Of a stretch of DNA of 64,000 nucleotides, positions 17,522 to 28,417 are shown piece after piece (position 1 is the first letter of the stretch; each line of letters opens with the position of its first letter). The notes below the pieces were generated by a model. It saw only the letters and a list, made by a program, of their open reading frames with translations. It ran no database searches and had not been told where the DNA came from. Source of the stretch: Phycisphaerae bacterium (GTDB lineage Bacteria; Planctomycetota; Phycisphaerae; Phycisphaerales; SM1A02). The DNA is taken from contig JAEUIT010000022.1 in NCBI GenBank assembly GCA_016795035.1, forward strand, positions 62,001 through 126,000, written 5' to 3'. Both the position numbers and the translations under genes were made by a program.

Positions 17522-17851
17522 ATGGCTTATCAAGCATGCCATCGCTTCGCACGCATCGCGCCGCGTAAGGCCCGCCTCGTGGCGGACCTCATTCGCGGTC
17601 AGAAGGTCGACGTCGCTCTCACCGCGCTCGAGTTCTCGAAGCGCCGCGGCGCGTACTTCGTGAAGGGCGTTCTCAAGAGCGCCATCGCGAACGCGCAGGA
17701 GAAGGACGCGGACACGAACCGCCTCTTCGTCTCCGAGTCGCGCGTCGACGAAGGCCCGACCATCAAGCGTTTCCAGCCGAAGGACCGCGGCCGGGCGCAC
17801 GCGATCCACAAGCGCACCAGCCACATTCACGTGGCCGTCGACGTTCGCTGA
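17522..17851 (+). CDS. rplV: 50S ribosomal protein L22
   Basis: The 109-residue L22 is a tunnel protein. Conserved RIAPRKARLVADLIRGQ starts the domain, and the beta-hairpin end reads RFQPKDRGRAHAIHKRTSH, matching the family (RAMPRAKGRADRI...). The 94-bp spacer upstream holds a direct repeat ACGACCTGATCA in two copies. Confidence 0.95.
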   Translation: MAYQACHRFARIAPRKARLVADLIRGQKVDVALTALEFSKRRGAYFVKGVLKSAIANAQEKDADTNRLFVSESRVDEGPTIKRFQPKDRGRAHAIHKRTSHIHVAVDVR

Positions 17852-17916
17852 CCTTTCCTGACCACCACCGCTCGCGTCTCGAATCTCACCCGTCGCGACG
17901 CAGGACCTAACGACCT

Positions 17917-18621
17917 ATGGGACAGAAGACACATCCGTTCGGCTTCCGGGTCGGCATCACCGAAGCGCACAAGTCGCGTTGGTTTGCCCCGAAGGCGCTC
18001 TTCGGCGAATTGCTCGTCGAGGACTACAAGATCCGCAAGTACCTCGAGAAGCGCCTGAACGGCACTCCTCCGTACGCGGCGGTCTCGGACATCCTCATCG
18101 AGCGCACTCGTGAGGAGCTGACGGTCATCATCAAGACCGCGCGTCCCGGTACGGTCGTCGGCCTCAAGGGCGCCGGCGTCGAGCAGCTGACCACCGACCT
18201 CCAGGCCCTCACCGGCCGTAAGGTCGCGATCAAGGTCATCGAGATCAAGAATCCCGAGATCGACGCGAAGCTCATCGGCGAGACGATCGCCGAGCAGCTC
18301 AAGAAGCGAGCCAACTTCCGCCGCGTGCTCAAGCAGCGTGCGGAGTCGGCGATGCAGAACGGTGCGAAGGGTGTCCGCATCCAGCTTTCGGGCCGTCTCG
18401 GCGGCGCCGAAATGTCGCGAACGCTCGACACGCGTCTCGGTTCGATTCCGCTCTCGACGTTGCAGGCCAACGTCGACTACGCCCTCTCGGAGAGCTACAC
18501 GACCTACGGCGCGATCGGCGTCAAGGTGTGGATCTTCAAGGGCATGTTCAGCCAGGACACCGAAGACCAGACTGCGTCTTCGGCCGCCGGCGGCCGGGCC
18601 CGTGCCCGCGGTCGTCGCTGA
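17917..18621 (+). CDS. rpsC: 30S ribosomal protein S3
   Basis: The 234-residue S3 has GQKTHPFGFRVGI at the N-terminus, a KH domain (ERTREELTVIIKTARPGTVVG), and the C-terminal domain with GVRIQLSGRLGGAEMSR. It helps form the mRNA entry site. The C-terminus ends in a Gly/Arg tail (GGRARARGRR). The only CGTTGCAG octamer in the ribosomal cluster lies here (about 18462), read as T-L-Q-A. Confidence 0.96.
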   Translation: MGQKTHPFGFRVGITEAHKSRWFAPKALFGELLVEDYKIRKYLEKRLNGTPPYAAVSDILIERTREELTVIIKTARPGTVVGLKGAGVEQLTTDLQALTGRKVAIKVIEIKNPEIDAKLIGETIAEQLKKRANFRRVLKQRAESAMQNGAKGVRIQLSGRLGGAEMSRTLDTRLGSIPLSTLQANVDYALSESYTTYGAIGVKVWIFKGMFSQDTEDQTASSAAGGRARARGRR

Positions 18622-18686
18622 TCCCGACCTTTCTTTCACGACTAACCACGACCGACCACTCGGCGGATTCTTCGGAGTAACGACCC

Positions 18687-19106
18687 ATGTCGCTCATGCC
18701 AAAGCGGGTGAAGTACCGCAAGCAGCAACGCGGAAAGATGAAGGGCAACGCCACGCGCGGCAATTACGTGTCGTTCGGCGAGTACGGCCTGCAAGCGCTC
18801 GAGACCTACTGGGTCACCGCGCGTCAGCTCGACGCCGGCCGTATCGCGGCGCAGCACTTCCTCCGTCGTCAGGGCAAGATCTTCATTCGCGTCTTCCCCG
18901 ACAAGCCCATCTCGAAGAAGCCGCTCGAAACCCGAATGGGTACCGGTAAGGCCGACGTCGAGTACTGGGCCGCGGTGGTCAAGCCCGGCACGATCCTCTT
19001 CGAGATCGCCGGCGTTCCCGAAGAACTCGCGAAGCAGGCGCTCGCCCGCATCGCCTACAAGATGCCGATTCGCTGCCGCTTCGTCGGTCGCCGCGTCGCC
19101 GTCTAA
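18687..19106 (+). CDS. rplP: 50S ribosomal protein L16
   Basis: The 139-residue L16 binds near the A-site tRNA and the peptidyl-transferase centre. It starts [16 protein letters not shown], with the second Met aligned to the usual first residue. It contains the signatures [14 protein letters not shown] and [13 protein letters not shown], ending in [18 protein letters not shown]. Length is typical. Confidence 0.96.
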   Translation: MSLMPKRVKYRKQQRGKMKGNATRGNYVSFGEYGLQALETYWVTARQLDAGRIAAQHFLRRQGKIFIRVFPDKPISKKPLETRMGTGKADVEYWAAVVKPGTILFEIAGVPEELAKQALARIAYKMPIRCRFVGRRVAV

Positions 19107-19162
19107 GTGACGACTGAACTCTCACCTGGTCACCACGCAGGTCACCACTTAGGTAACCAATC

Positions 19163-19411
19163 ATGAAGGCTGCTGAAGTCCACAAGTTGAGCCCCGAAGA
19201 GTTGAAGGTTGAGGCGAACCGCCTCCGCCGCAAGCTCTTCGATCTCCGCGTCCAGACGGTCACCGAGAAGATTGCCGACACCTCGCAATTCCGGAAGACG
19301 CGCAAGGATCTTGCCCGAGTCTTGACCGAGGCCAACGGCCGCACCGCTGGTGCGACCGACTCCGCCAAGAAGTCCGCGAAGAAGTCTGCCGGGACCGGAG
19401 GTACGTCATGA
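19163..19411 (+). CDS. rpmC: 50S ribosomal protein L29
   Basis: An 82-residue L29, about 15-20 residues longer than usual. The core [15 protein letters not shown]...[31 protein letters not shown] is canonical. The C-terminal tail is Lys/Ser/Gly-rich ([16 protein letters not shown]). The stop overlaps the rpsQ start (ATGA). The 56-bp spacer upstream contains three GGTCACC/GGTAACC units. Confidence 0.93.
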   Translation: MKAAEVHKLSPEELKVEANRLRRKLFDLRVQTVTEKIADTSQFRKTRKDLARVLTEANGRTAGATDSAKKSAKKSAGTGGTS

Positions 19412-19707
19412 AGGATCGTTCGATCACCGTCCCGCAGGAAAGCCCGCGTCGCATCGGCGTTGTCGAGAGCGACAAGCGCAGCAAGACCCGCAAGGTCGTC
19501 ATTCCATACGTCGCCAAGCACGACAAGTACGGCAAGTTCGTGAAGAAGCGGACCGTGCTTCACGTCCACGACGAGCAGAACGAGTCGCGCGTCGGCGACC
19601 GTGTCGAGATCGCCGAGTGCCGTCCGATCTCGCGCACCAAGAGCTGGATCCTCGTTCGCGTCGTCGAGCGTGGCCACGCGAAGGTCGACACCCAATTCTC
19701 GGCCTGA
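19408..19707 (+). CDS. rpsQ: 30S ribosomal protein S17
   Basis: A 99-residue OB-fold S17, a primary 16S rRNA binder. Conserved elements are [30 protein letters not shown] and the signature [18 protein letters not shown]. Start overlaps rpmC by 4 bp. The 100-bp gap to rplN carries a CCCCGAA-type repeat just before the rplN start. Confidence 0.95.
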   Translation: MKDRSITVPQESPRRIGVVESDKRSKTRKVVIPYVAKHDKYGKFVKKRTVLHVHDEQNESRVGDRVEIAECRPISRTKSWILVRVVERGHAKVDTQFSA

Positions 19708-19807
19708 CGTTCTCCGCCTGATGCCTCTATGCGGATTCGCGTCTCGGAGTGAGCCCTGACGGCTGACCTCGAACGCGGAACCCCGAACCCCGAATCCTCA
19801 CACTGCC

Positions 19808-20194
19808 ATGATCCAGAAAGAAACACGACTTGAGGTTGCCGACAACAGTGGCGCGAAGATCGCGTCCGTCATCGGCGTCCTCGGCGCATCGACGGCGAGC
19901 GGCAAGTTCACTCGTCTTCAGATGGGCGTCGGCGATCGCGTCGTCTGTGCCGTCAAGAAGGCGCTCCCGAACTCCGACGTGAAGGCCGGCGACAAGGTCC
20001 AGGCCGTCATCGTTCGCTGCAAGTACCCGACGCGCCGCGAAGACGGCTCGTACGTGCGCTTCGACTCGAACGCGTGCGTCCTCATCGACAAGGAAGGCAA
20101 CCCGCGCGGCACCCGCATCTTCGGTGCGGTCGCTCGTGAGTTGCGCGAAAAGAACTACATGAAGATCGTGTCGCTCGCGACGGAGGTGGTTTGA
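19808..20194 (+). CDS. rplN: 50S ribosomal protein L14
   Basis: The 128-residue L14 ([17 protein letters not shown]) lies at the 50S interface. Compared with the usual 122 residues, a short Ala/Ser-rich insertion occurs near residue 25 ([14 protein letters not shown]). The signature around residues 60-90 ([35 protein letters not shown]) is kept. Stop and rplX start overlap (TGATG). Confidence 0.96.
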   Translation: MIQKETRLEVADNSGAKIASVIGVLGASTASGKFTRLQMGVGDRVVCAVKKALPNSDVKAGDKVQAVIVRCKYPTRREDGSYVRFDSNACVLIDKEGNPRGTRIFGAVARELREKNYMKIVSLATEVV

Positions 20195-20562
20195 TGGCTC
20201 GTCACGTCCGTAAAGGCGACCAAGTGATGGTCACCGCTGGCGGAAGCCGCGGCCACGTCGGTGAAGTGCTTCGCGTCGTCGACGACGGCGAGCGCGTCGT
20301 CGTCAAGGGCGCGAACATCCGCACCAAGCACGTCAAGCCGACGCAGCAGCGTCCGCAGGGCGCGATCGTTCGCCAGGAGATGCCGATTCACGCGTCGAAC
20401 GTGAGCCCGGTCGTCAACGGCAAGCCGACGCGCGTCCGCTTCGTCACCAAGTCTGACGGCTCGAAGGTTCGCGTCGCCGCTCGCGGCGGCGTCGAGCTCT
20501 CGGTCGTGCACGCCGCGCGTAAGGCGGCCGCTTCGACCAAGAAGAAGTCGGCCAAGGCCTGA
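20194..20562 (+). CDS. rplX: 50S ribosomal protein L24
   Basis: A 122-residue KOW-domain L24, an assembly initiator protein. The KOW motif reads HVRKGDQVMVTAGGSRGHVG, followed by VVKGANIRTKHVKPT and an ending VRVAARGGVELSVVHAARK. The tail is Lys-rich (STKKKSAKA). I preferred the ATG at 20194, coupled to the rplN stop, over an in-frame TTG one codon upstream. Confidence 0.95.
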   Translation: MARHVRKGDQVMVTAGGSRGHVGEVLRVVDDGERVVVKGANIRTKHVKPTQQRPQGAIVRQEMPIHASNVSPVVNGKPTRVRFVTKSDGSKVRVAARGGVELSVVHAARKAAASTKKKSAKA

Positions 20563-20635
20563 GTTCACGTTCACCCTGAGCCCGAACGAAGAAGCTTCTT
20601 CGCCAAAGATCAGTTAGGCACAGAAAGATCCCACG

Positions 20636-21238
20636 ATGGTTGCCACGAAGACCAAGCCTCGCACGACCTACCCGCGACTCCAGCAGCTGTTCAATACGGA
20701 GGTCGCTGCGAAGACGATGAAGGAGTTCGGGCTCGAAAACCCGCACCAGCTTCCTCGTCTGATGAAGATCGTCGTCAACGCCGGCATCGGCAAGTTCCTC
20801 GAGAACCAGAAGCTGAAGCCGGAAATCCGTGACTCGGTCATCTCGACCTTCACGACGATCACGGGCCAGAAGCCCATCATGGTCCTCGCGAAGAAGTCGG
20901 TCGCGAACTTCAAGGTTCGTGAGGGCGCCCCGTCGGCCTTCGTGGTCACCCTGCGTCGCGACCGCATGTGGCACTTCCTCGATCGCCTCATCAACCTCGC
21001 GACTCCGCGTATCAAGGACTTCCGCGGCGTGAAGGATCGGGCGTTCGACAAGGCCGGCAACTACTCGCTCGGTCTGACGGAACAGGCCGTTTGGCCCGAG
21101 ATCAACATGGCCAACGTGACCTTCTCGCACGGCATGCACATCACGCTCTGCTTCGAGAACTCGAATCCGAAGATGAGCCGCTTCGTCCTCACGGAGCTCG
21201 GCATGCCGTTCGTCAAGCCCGAAGAGAAGAAGAAGTAA
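20636..21238 (+). CDS. rplE: 50S ribosomal protein L5
   Basis: The 200-residue L5 contacts 5S rRNA and the P-site tRNA. Conserved are [18 protein letters not shown] near residue 35, [16 protein letters not shown] and the end [11 protein letters not shown]...[25 protein letters not shown]. The 73-bp spacer upstream contains the palindrome GAAGAAGCTTCTTC. Confidence 0.95.
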   Translation: MVATKTKPRTTYPRLQQLFNTEVAAKTMKEFGLENPHQLPRLMKIVVNAGIGKFLENQKLKPEIRDSVISTFTTITGQKPIMVLAKKSVANFKVREGAPSAFVVTLRRDRMWHFLDRLINLATPRIKDFRGVKDRAFDKAGNYSLGLTEQAVWPEINMANVTFSHGMHITLCFENSNPKMSRFVLTELGMPFVKPEEKKK

Positions 21239-21329
21239 CCACCCCGCGACAGTAACCACCACCTCGCGACCCGGACCGAACTCACCCCGACCGAGCAATC
21301 GCCGGGATCACGACACAGGAATCGACTCC

Positions 21330-21515
21330 ATGGCCAGCAAGCGCACCTTCAACCGCATGAAGCAGACGCCGAAGTTCTCGTCGCGGCAGCAAGTCCGCTG
21401 CGAGATCACCGGCCGGAAGCGCGGCGTGTACCGCAAGTTCCGCATCAGCCGCATCCTTCTCCGCGAGCTGGCCCTCAAGGGTCACATCCCGGGCATGCGT
21501 AAGGCGAGCTGGTAA
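21330..21515 (+). CDS. rpsN: 30S ribosomal protein S14, short form lacking the zinc cysteines
   Basis: The 61-residue protein has the length and ending ([12 protein letters not shown]) of the short zinc-binding type Z S14. Of the four zinc ligands in CxxC...CxxC only the first Cys remains ([14 protein letters not shown]). The second pair, normally CRIC, is SRIL. It is therefore a short C-minus S14, whereas zinc-independent S14 is normally the longer form of about 90-100 residues. The position in the spc operon after rplE is normal. Confidence 0.93.
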   Translation: MASKRTFNRMKQTPKFSSRQQVRCEITGRKRGVYRKFRISRILLRELALKGHIPGMRKASW

Positions 21516-21646
21516 GGCTCGCGACGACCTCAACGACTCGTACCAATCAAGAAGAAAACAAATCGCCCGAACGCGGGATGCCTGCCTTTCCGGGAGTCGA
21601 CACGACTTCGGAAAGGCGCCCCGAACGGCGGGTGACGGAGTGAACG

Positions 21647-22045
21647 ATGGCGAATCACGATCTGACTGCCGACATGCTGACCCGGATCCGTAACGCGGTC
21701 CGGAACCGACAGAAGACGGTCAACTGCCTCAGCAACAAGTTGAACCGCGGTGTGGCTAAGGTCCTCAAGGAGGAAGGCTTCATCCGCGACTTCGAGTTCG
21801 TTGAAGACGGCCGTCAGGGCCTCATCAAGGTCCACCTGAAGTACGGTCAGCGTGGCGAGCAGATCATCAATCGCATCGAGCGCGTCTCGAAGACCGGTTG
21901 CCGCGTGTACCGCGGCGTCGACGGCCTTCCGCGTCCGATGCAGGGCCTCGGCATCTCGATCGTCTCGACGAGCCGCGGCGTTCTGAGCGACCGTCAGTGC
22001 CGTGAAGGCAACATCGGCGGCGAAGTCGTGGCCGAGATCTGCTGA
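21647..22045 (+). CDS. rpsH: 30S ribosomal protein S8
   Basis: The 132-residue S8 binds 16S helix 21, and in E. coli represses the spc operon. It opens with DLTADMLTRIRNAVRNRQKTV and ends with the signature GLGISIVSTSRGVLSDRQCREGNIGGEVVAEIC. The 131-bp spacer upstream contains a stem of about 8 bp (CCTTTCCG with CGGAAAGG), a candidate regulatory hairpin. Confidence 0.95.
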   Translation: MANHDLTADMLTRIRNAVRNRQKTVNCLSNKLNRGVAKVLKEEGFIRDFEFVEDGRQGLIKVHLKYGQRGEQIINRIERVSKTGCRVYRGVDGLPRPMQGLGISIVSTSRGVLSDRQCREGNIGGEVVAEIC

Positions 22046-22139
22046 CGCAGCCTGCGACGAAACCACCTCCCGTTCGCATCACGAGTTTGCACCCATCCGG
22101 CTCGCGTCAGTGAGTCGCCTGAAGTTTGAGGACATTGCG

Positions 22140-22697
22140 ATGTCACGCATCGGAAAGAAGCCCATCCCCGTTCCCGCCGGCGTCAAGGTCGCCCTGAACC
22201 CCGGCGCGCGAACGATCGAAATCTCCGGCCCGAAGGGCTCGGTGAAGTCGACCTATCGCCCCGAGGTCACGGTCACCTGGACCGAGAGCGAGAAGACCAT
22301 CGCCGTCTCGACGGACACGTCGAAGATCGACGAAGGCAATCGTCGCGCCTACTGGGGCCTCACGCGGGCCAACATCCAGAACATGATCGAGGGCGTCACC
22401 AAGGGCTACGAGAAGACGCTCGAGATCAACGGCGTCGGCTGGGGCGCGAAGCTGCAGGGCAAGGAGATCGTCCTCACCCTCGGCTACTGCGACCCGATCC
22501 ACCTCGCGGTCCCGACCAACGTCAAGGTCGAGGTCAACAACAACCAGGTCAAGCTCAGCGGCCCGGATAAGCAGTCGGTCGGCGAGTTCGCCGCCCGCAT
22601 CCGCGCCGAGCGCAAGCCCGAGCCGTACAACGGCAAGGGCGTGAAGTACCTCGACGAAACCATCATCCGTAAGCAAGGCAAGGCGTTCGGCTCGTAA
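22140..22697 (+). CDS. rplF: 50S ribosomal protein L6
   Basis: The 185-residue L6 has two repeated alpha/beta domains. It begins MSRIGKKPIPVPAGVKV and has the signature EPYNGKGVKYLDETI near the C-terminus, matching PEPYKGKGIRY. The ATG chosen is the canonical start; the upstream open frame is not conserved. Confidence 0.96.
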   Translation: MSRIGKKPIPVPAGVKVALNPGARTIEISGPKGSVKSTYRPEVTVTWTESEKTIAVSTDTSKIDEGNRRAYWGLTRANIQNMIEGVTKGYEKTLEINGVGWGAKLQGKEIVLTLGYCDPIHLAVPTNVKVEVNNNQVKLSGPDKQSVGEFAARIRAERKPEPYNGKGVKYLDETIIRKQGKAFGS

Positions 22698-22799
22698 GGC
22701 GCGTCGTTCACCGCTTGATCCCCTCCGCTTGAGCCAAGCGGTTCGCCCTTTCACCCGTAGCCCACGCACGAAACACCAGTTCGAATTGGATTTGCCGTC

Positions 22800-23159
22800 A
22801 TGAACCGTCACGAGATCAAGAAGGCCCGTTACGTCCGCCGCAAGGCCGGCGTCCGCAAGAACCTGCTCGGCGTTCCGAGCCGTCCGCGCCTGTCGGTCTT
22901 CCGGTCGCTCGACCACATCTACGCCCAAGTCATCGATGACCTCAAGGGTCACACGGTCGCTGCGGCGTCGACGCGCGACAAGGGCTTCACGGCCGCTGGC
23001 GGCAAGAAGGGCGAAGCCGCGGCCGTGGGCAAGGCGCTCGCGGAACGTGCGAAGAAGGCCGGCGTGACCGCCGTCGTCTTCGACCGCAACGGCTACCGGT
23101 TCCACGGACGCGTGAAGGCTCTCGCCGACGCGGCCCGTGAAGCTGGCCTCAACTTCTAA
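22800..23159 (+). CDS. rplR: 50S ribosomal protein L18
   Basis: The 119-residue L18 is a 5S rRNA binder. Conserved elements are [33 protein letters not shown] and the ending [27 protein letters not shown] perfect 7-bp hairpin (CCGCTTG-AGC-CAAGCGG, 22726-22742) lies in the 102-bp spacer upstream. Confidence 0.96.
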   Translation: MNRHEIKKARYVRRKAGVRKNLLGVPSRPRLSVFRSLDHIYAQVIDDLKGHTVAAASTRDKGFTAAGGKKGEAAAVGKALAERAKKAGVTAVVFDRNGYRFHGRVKALADAAREAGLNF

Positions 23160-23208
23160 TTCTGAACACGACTACGCGATCTCCGCGAGAACCACGCGAG
23201 CAATAGAC

Positions 23209-23937
23209 ATGTCCGAGTTCCTCGACGAATCCACTTCCATCGAATCGACCACCGTCGGTGTCTACCGCACCTCCGCCACCGTGAAGGGCGGTCGTCGTTT
23301 CAGCTTCGGCGCTCTCGTCGTCGTCGGTGATCGGCGCGGTCGCGTCGGCATGGGCTACGCCAAGGCCAATCAGGTGCCGCAAGGCATCGAGAAGGCCCAG
23401 AAGGAAGCCCGCCGCAAGATGCGTGGCTTCCCGCTCCAGGGCAAGACGATCCCGCACATGGTCAGCGCCAACTTCGGCGCGACGACCGTGAAGCTCGTCC
23501 CCGCGTCGCCCGGTACCGGCGTCATCGCCGGCGCCTCGGTCCGCGCAGTGCTCGAGATGGTTGGCGTGCAGGACTGCCTCACCAAGTGCTACGGCTCGAG
23601 CAACCCGAAGAACGTCGTCAAGGCGACGCTCTCCGCGCTCGGCATGCTCCGCACGCGTGAGAAGGTCGAAGAGCTCCTCGGTCACTCGCTCCCCGAGACG
23701 ACCGTCGAAGAAGCGATCAAGCGCGGAATGGCCTTCATGCCCTCGTCGAAGGGTGGCGAGAAGGCTCAGGCCCCGGTCAACACCGTGGGCGACGAGCGCG
23801 GCGGCCGTGGTGGCCGCGGCGGACGCGGTGGTCGCGATGGCGGCGGTCGCGGTGGTCGCGGCGGCGGCGGTGGTGGTGGTCGCGGTCGTGGCGGCGACGC
23901 CCCGGCTCCGGCTCCGACCGAGGCCCCGAGCGCCTGA
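23209..23937 (+). CDS. rpsE: 30S ribosomal protein S5 with C-terminal RGG tail
   Basis: Residues 1-185 are a normal S5: the double-stranded RNA-binding fold with SFGALVVVGDRRGRVGMGYAKA and the conserved GTGVIAGASVRAVLEMVGV. S5 takes part in decoding accuracy and mRNA unwinding. The last 57 residues are an added tail with many RGG/GGR triplets (from about residue 198), ending in Ala/Pro (DAPAPAPTEAPSA). RGG tails bind RNA in many proteins, but this is not part of canonical S5. No rpmD (L30) gene follows, unlike in E. coli. Confidence 0.95.
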   Translation: MSEFLDESTSIESTTVGVYRTSATVKGGRRFSFGALVVVGDRRGRVGMGYAKANQVPQGIEKAQKEARRKMRGFPLQGKTIPHMVSANFGATTVKLVPASPGTGVIAGASVRAVLEMVGVQDCLTKCYGSSNPKNVVKATLSALGMLRTREKVEELLGHSLPETTVEEAIKRGMAFMPSSKGGEKAQAPVNTVGDERGGRGGRGGRGGRDGGGRGGRGGGGGGGRGRGGDAPAPAPTEAPSA

Positions 23938-24063
23938 CGAGCGGTGGCCACTCCGGTGGCCCCTCGTTGGCCAACGTTCAGGCGAGTGTCAGTTGGTTTG
24001 AACCCATGCAGATTGACGTCGGACGCAGCCAGAGGCTGACGAACGACTGGAGATGAATGTCCC

Positions 24064-24606
24064 ATGATGATTCATGAGATCACCGAGAAGGTCGGCGCCC
24101 ACAAGTTGCGTAAGCGCGTCGGTCGCGGCGAAGGCAGCGGCCACGGCGGCACGTCGGGCAAGGGCCACAAGGGTGCGTTGAGCCGCGCTGGCTGGACGAG
24201 CCGTCCTTCCTACGCCGGCGGTGCGACGCCGTTCTCGCGGCGCTTCCCGAAGCGCGGCTTCTCGAACGCCGACTTCCGCGTCGACTACCACATCATCAAT
24301 CTCAAGGCGATCAGCCAGTCGTTCGAAGCCGGCGAAACCGTCGACATCGAAACGCTCGCGAAGAAGGGCCTCGTGCCGGACACCACCCGTCCGCTCAAGG
24401 TTCTTGCCGAAGGTGAGCTCACCAAGAAGGTCACCATCCGCGCCGAGCGCTACTCTGAGACCGCCAAGGCCAAGATCGAGAAGGCCGGCGGCACGATCAC
24501 CGTCGTTGAAGTCACCGACCGCGCGAAGGCGTGGAAGGCGAAGCGCGGCAGCGTGAAGGCCGCGTCGAAGGGCAAGCAAGCCGGCGCAGGCAAGAAGAAG
24601 GCCTGA
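24064..24606 (+). CDS. rplO: 50S ribosomal protein L15
   Basis: A 180-residue L15, longer than the usual 145 owing to a Lys/Ala tail (KAASKGKQAGAGKKKA). The Gly-rich N-terminal segment RVGRGEGSGHGGTSGKGHKG and RRFPKRGFSN are diagnostic. Two adjacent ATGs (24064, 24067) are possible starts. The 126-bp spacer upstream holds a perfect palindrome CGTTGGCCAACG and a GGCCAC/GTGGCC stem. Confidence 0.95.
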   Translation: MMIHEITEKVGAHKLRKRVGRGEGSGHGGTSGKGHKGALSRAGWTSRPSYAGGATPFSRRFPKRGFSNADFRVDYHIINLKAISQSFEAGETVDIETLAKKGLVPDTTRPLKVLAEGELTKKVTIRAERYSETAKAKIEKAGGTITVVEVTDRAKAWKAKRGSVKAASKGKQAGAGKKKA

Positions 24607-24638
24607 TCGTCGGTCTCACAGGACTTTCCAGGAACTGA

Positions 24639-26060
<1,422 letters not shown>

Positions 26061-26087
26061 CGACACTCCACTCTCCCCACGCGTCTC

Positions 26088-27047
26088 ATGTCCTCGAAGA
26101 CCACCATCCTCACGAACGCTCGCGCCGCTGGTCGGCGTGGGTCGCGCCGCGCCGATGCGGCTCGCCGTGCGGGCGGTGGCCACGACGGCGTGACGCTCCG
26201 GACGCCCGAGGAGATCGTGGCGATCCGCGCGGCCGGCGACGTCCTTCGCGACGCCCTCGATCGCGCGACCGACGCGTGCGTGATCGGCGCGACGACCGCC
26301 GACATCAACGCGGCCGCCATGCGAGTGATCGAAGCGGCGAAGGCCGAAGCGCTCTTCCTCGGGTATCCCTCGAGCGATCCTTCGGTCCACGCGTTCCCGG
26401 CGTGCTGCTGCATCAGCGTGAACGACGAGATCGTCCATGGCATCCCGGGTTCCCGCGTCATCAAGGACGGCGACCTCGTCTCGATCGACTGCGGCGTGAA
26501 GCTGAATGGCTGGTGCGCCGATGCCGCCGTCACGATTCCTGTCGGCACGGTTTCCGACGACGCCCTCGCGTTGATCGAGTGTGCCCAAGACATGCTCGCG
26601 ACCGCGGTGCAGCTCGCCCGTCCGGGCGAACAGTGGAGCGCGATTGCGTCGAAGATGCAGGCGCTCGCCCTCGACGCCGAGTTCGGCATCGTGGTCGAGT
26701 ACGTCGGCCACGGCATCGGCCGCTCGCTGCACGAAGCGCCGCAGGTCCCGAACTGCGTCACCGCCGAACTCCTGTCGCACGCCGACTTCACGCTGCGTCC
26801 CGGCATGGTGCTCGCGATCGAGCCCATGATCGCCCTTCGCGGCGAAGGCCTCGATCCGCGCGGCTACCCGCGCGGGGTCGTCACGCGTCGCATGGGCGAC
26901 GGCTGGCCGGTCGCGACCGCCGACGGCTCGGTGGCGGCGCACGTCGAACACACGATTGCGATCACTCGGATGGGCTGCGAAGTCCTCACGCTCGGACGCG
27001 GTCAGTCCTTGAGCACCCACGCGGCCCCGGTCCGAACCCGTCATTGA
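26088..27047 (+). CDS. map: Methionine aminopeptidase, type I
   Basis: Removes the initiator methionine from nascent proteins. The 319-residue protein has a 35-residue basic N-terminal extension (AAGRRGSRRADAARRAGGG). The dinuclear metal site is intact: both Asp of SIDCGVKLNGWCADAA, His in GHGIGRSLHEAP, Glu in LAIEPM and the last Glu in AHVEHTIAIT. It starts 28 bp after secY and is followed by infA. Confidence 0.95.
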   Translation: MSSKTTILTNARAAGRRGSRRADAARRAGGGHDGVTLRTPEEIVAIRAAGDVLRDALDRATDACVIGATTADINAAAMRVIEAAKAEALFLGYPSSDPSVHAFPACCCISVNDEIVHGIPGSRVIKDGDLVSIDCGVKLNGWCADAAVTIPVGTVSDDALALIECAQDMLATAVQLARPGEQWSAIASKMQALALDAEFGIVVEYVGHGIGRSLHEAPQVPNCVTAELLSHADFTLRPGMVLAIEPMIALRGEGLDPRGYPRGVVTRRMGDGWPVATADGSVAAHVEHTIAITRMGCEVLTLGRGQSLSTHAAPVRTRH

Positions 27048-27176
27048 TTCACACCGTCACACCAACCTTCACCACACTCACCACGACCACGACCCTTACC
27101 TCACCCTTGACTGGGAACCTGATTGCCACACGGGCGCCGGCGAACTTGTTCGTACGCCGCCGCCTCGAGCGAACGC

Positions 27177-27392
27177 ATGCCTAAGGAAGAGAAGATAACC
27201 CTCGATGCCGAAGTCACCGAAGCATTGCCCGACGCGATGTTCCGGGTCCGACTTCAAAACGACCAAGAGATCCTCGCCTACGTGAGCGGCAAGATGCGGA
27301 AGTTCTTCATCCGCATTCTGCCTGGCGACCGGGTCACCATCGAGATCAGCCCTTACGACATGACCAAGGGTCGCATCATTTATCGCTACTAA
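27177..27392 (+). CDS. infA: Translation initiation factor IF-1
   Basis: A 71-residue OB-fold factor that binds the 30S A site. Conserved are [37 protein letters not shown] and [16 protein letters not shown]. The start [13 protein letters not shown] matches the family; the in-frame upstream codons do not. The 130-bp upstream gap has a CA/CC-rich strand with no clear structure. Confidence 0.96.
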   Translation: MPKEEKITLDAEVTEALPDAMFRVRLQNDQEILAYVSGKMRKFFIRILPGDRVTIEISPYDMTKGRIIYRY

Positions 27393-27412
27393 CCTCTCGC
27401 GAGAGTACCCCC

Positions 27413-27529
27413 ATGAAAGTCCGAGCTTCCATCAAGCGCCGCACGAAGGATTGCCAGATCGTGGTCCGCAAGGGCAAGCGCTTCGTCATCAACAAGAAGA
27501 ACCCCCGCCTCAAGCAGCGGCAGGGGTGA
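27413..27529 (+). CDS. rpmJ: 50S ribosomal protein L36, zinc-less form
   Basis: The 38-residue protein [20 protein letters not shown]... has the typical ending NPRLKQRQG. The normal zinc ribbon uses three Cys and one His. Here only one Cys remains (DCQIV), the C of VICSENPRHKQRQG is Asn or Lys, and the His is Leu. It is a C-minus L36 sitting in the main operon between infA and rpsM. The gene is short but its position and ending are unmistakable. Confidence 0.93.
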   Translation: MKVRASIKRRTKDCQIVVRKGKRFVINKKNPRLKQRQG

Positions 27530-27597
27530 CTTCGCAGCAGTAAACTGGCCGTTCTTTCGGCCGCCTTGACCTTTCCTTCCTACGACGACCAATCGCC

Positions 27598-27975
27598 ATG
27601 CCACGTATCGCAGGTATCGACCTTCCCGAGAAGAAGAAGATCCTCTTCGCTCTCCAGTACATCCACGGGATCGGCCCGAAGTTCGCCGCCGACATCCTGA
27701 AGAAGGCTGGCATCGACCCGGATCGTCGCGCCCATCAGCTCGACGACCGTGAGCTCTCGACGATCTCGACGCTCATCGACCAGAACTACGTCGTCGAAGG
27801 TGCGCTGCGCCGTCAAGTGCAGCAGGACATTCAGCGGCTCAAGGAAACGAAGAGCTATCGCGGCGAGCGTCACCGCAAGGGCCTCCCGGCTCGTGGCCAG
27901 CGCACTCGCTCGAACGCCCGTACCCGTAAGGGCAAGAAGAAGACCGTCGCCGGCAAGAAGGGCGTGAAGGGCTAA
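27598..27975 (+). CDS. rpsM: 30S ribosomal protein S13
   Basis: The 125-residue S13 forms bridges to the 50S subunit. Conserved are PRIAGIDLPEKKKILFALQYIHGIG at the N-terminus and the signature SYRGERHRKGLPARGQRTRSNARTRKGKKKTV. Normal length. It starts the alpha-operon part of the cluster. Confidence 0.96.
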   Translation: MPRIAGIDLPEKKKILFALQYIHGIGPKFAADILKKAGIDPDRRAHQLDDRELSTISTLIDQNYVVEGALRRQVQQDIQRLKETKSYRGERHRKGLPARGQRTRSNARTRKGKKKTVAGKKGVKG

Positions 27976-27997
27976 GTAGCCCGCCACGAGAAACACC

Positions 27998-28402
27998 ATG
28001 TCTACCCAAACTCCAGGCGGCGCCGCAGCCGCTCCGAAGAAGAAGATCCGCAAGAACGTCGTCAAGGGCATCGTGCATGTGAACGCCACGTTCAACAACA
28101 CGATCGTGACGATCACCGACGTCAACGGCGAAGTCCTCTGTTGGGACTCGGCCGGCACCGTCGGCTTCAAGGGTGCCCGCAAGTCGACGCCGTTCGCCGC
28201 GTCTCGCGCCAGCGAGAAGTGCGCGAACAAGGCGCGCCGCATGGGCATGAAGGAAGTCGAAGTCCGCGTGAAGGGCCCGGGTCCGGGTCGCGAGAGCGCG
28301 GTCACGGCTCTTCAGGCCAACGGCCTCAAGGTCACCGCGATCGAAGACCACACCGCGATTCCCTTCAACGGCTGCCGTCCGCCGAAGAAGCGTCGCGTCT
28401 GA
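27998..28402 (+). CDS. rpsK: 30S ribosomal protein S11
   Basis: The 134-residue platform protein of the 30S subunit has [21 protein letters not shown] and the signature [22 protein letters not shown], ending [12 protein letters not shown]. It is followed by a terminator, not by rpsD, which is absent from this cluster. Confidence 0.96.
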   Translation: MSTQTPGGAAAAPKKKIRKNVVKGIVHVNATFNNTIVTITDVNGEVLCWDSAGTVGFKGARKSTPFAASRASEKCANKARRMGMKEVEVRVKGPGPGRESAVTALQANGLKVTAIEDHTAIPFNGCRPPKKRRV

Positions 28403-28417
28403 CAACTGCAAAACCCT

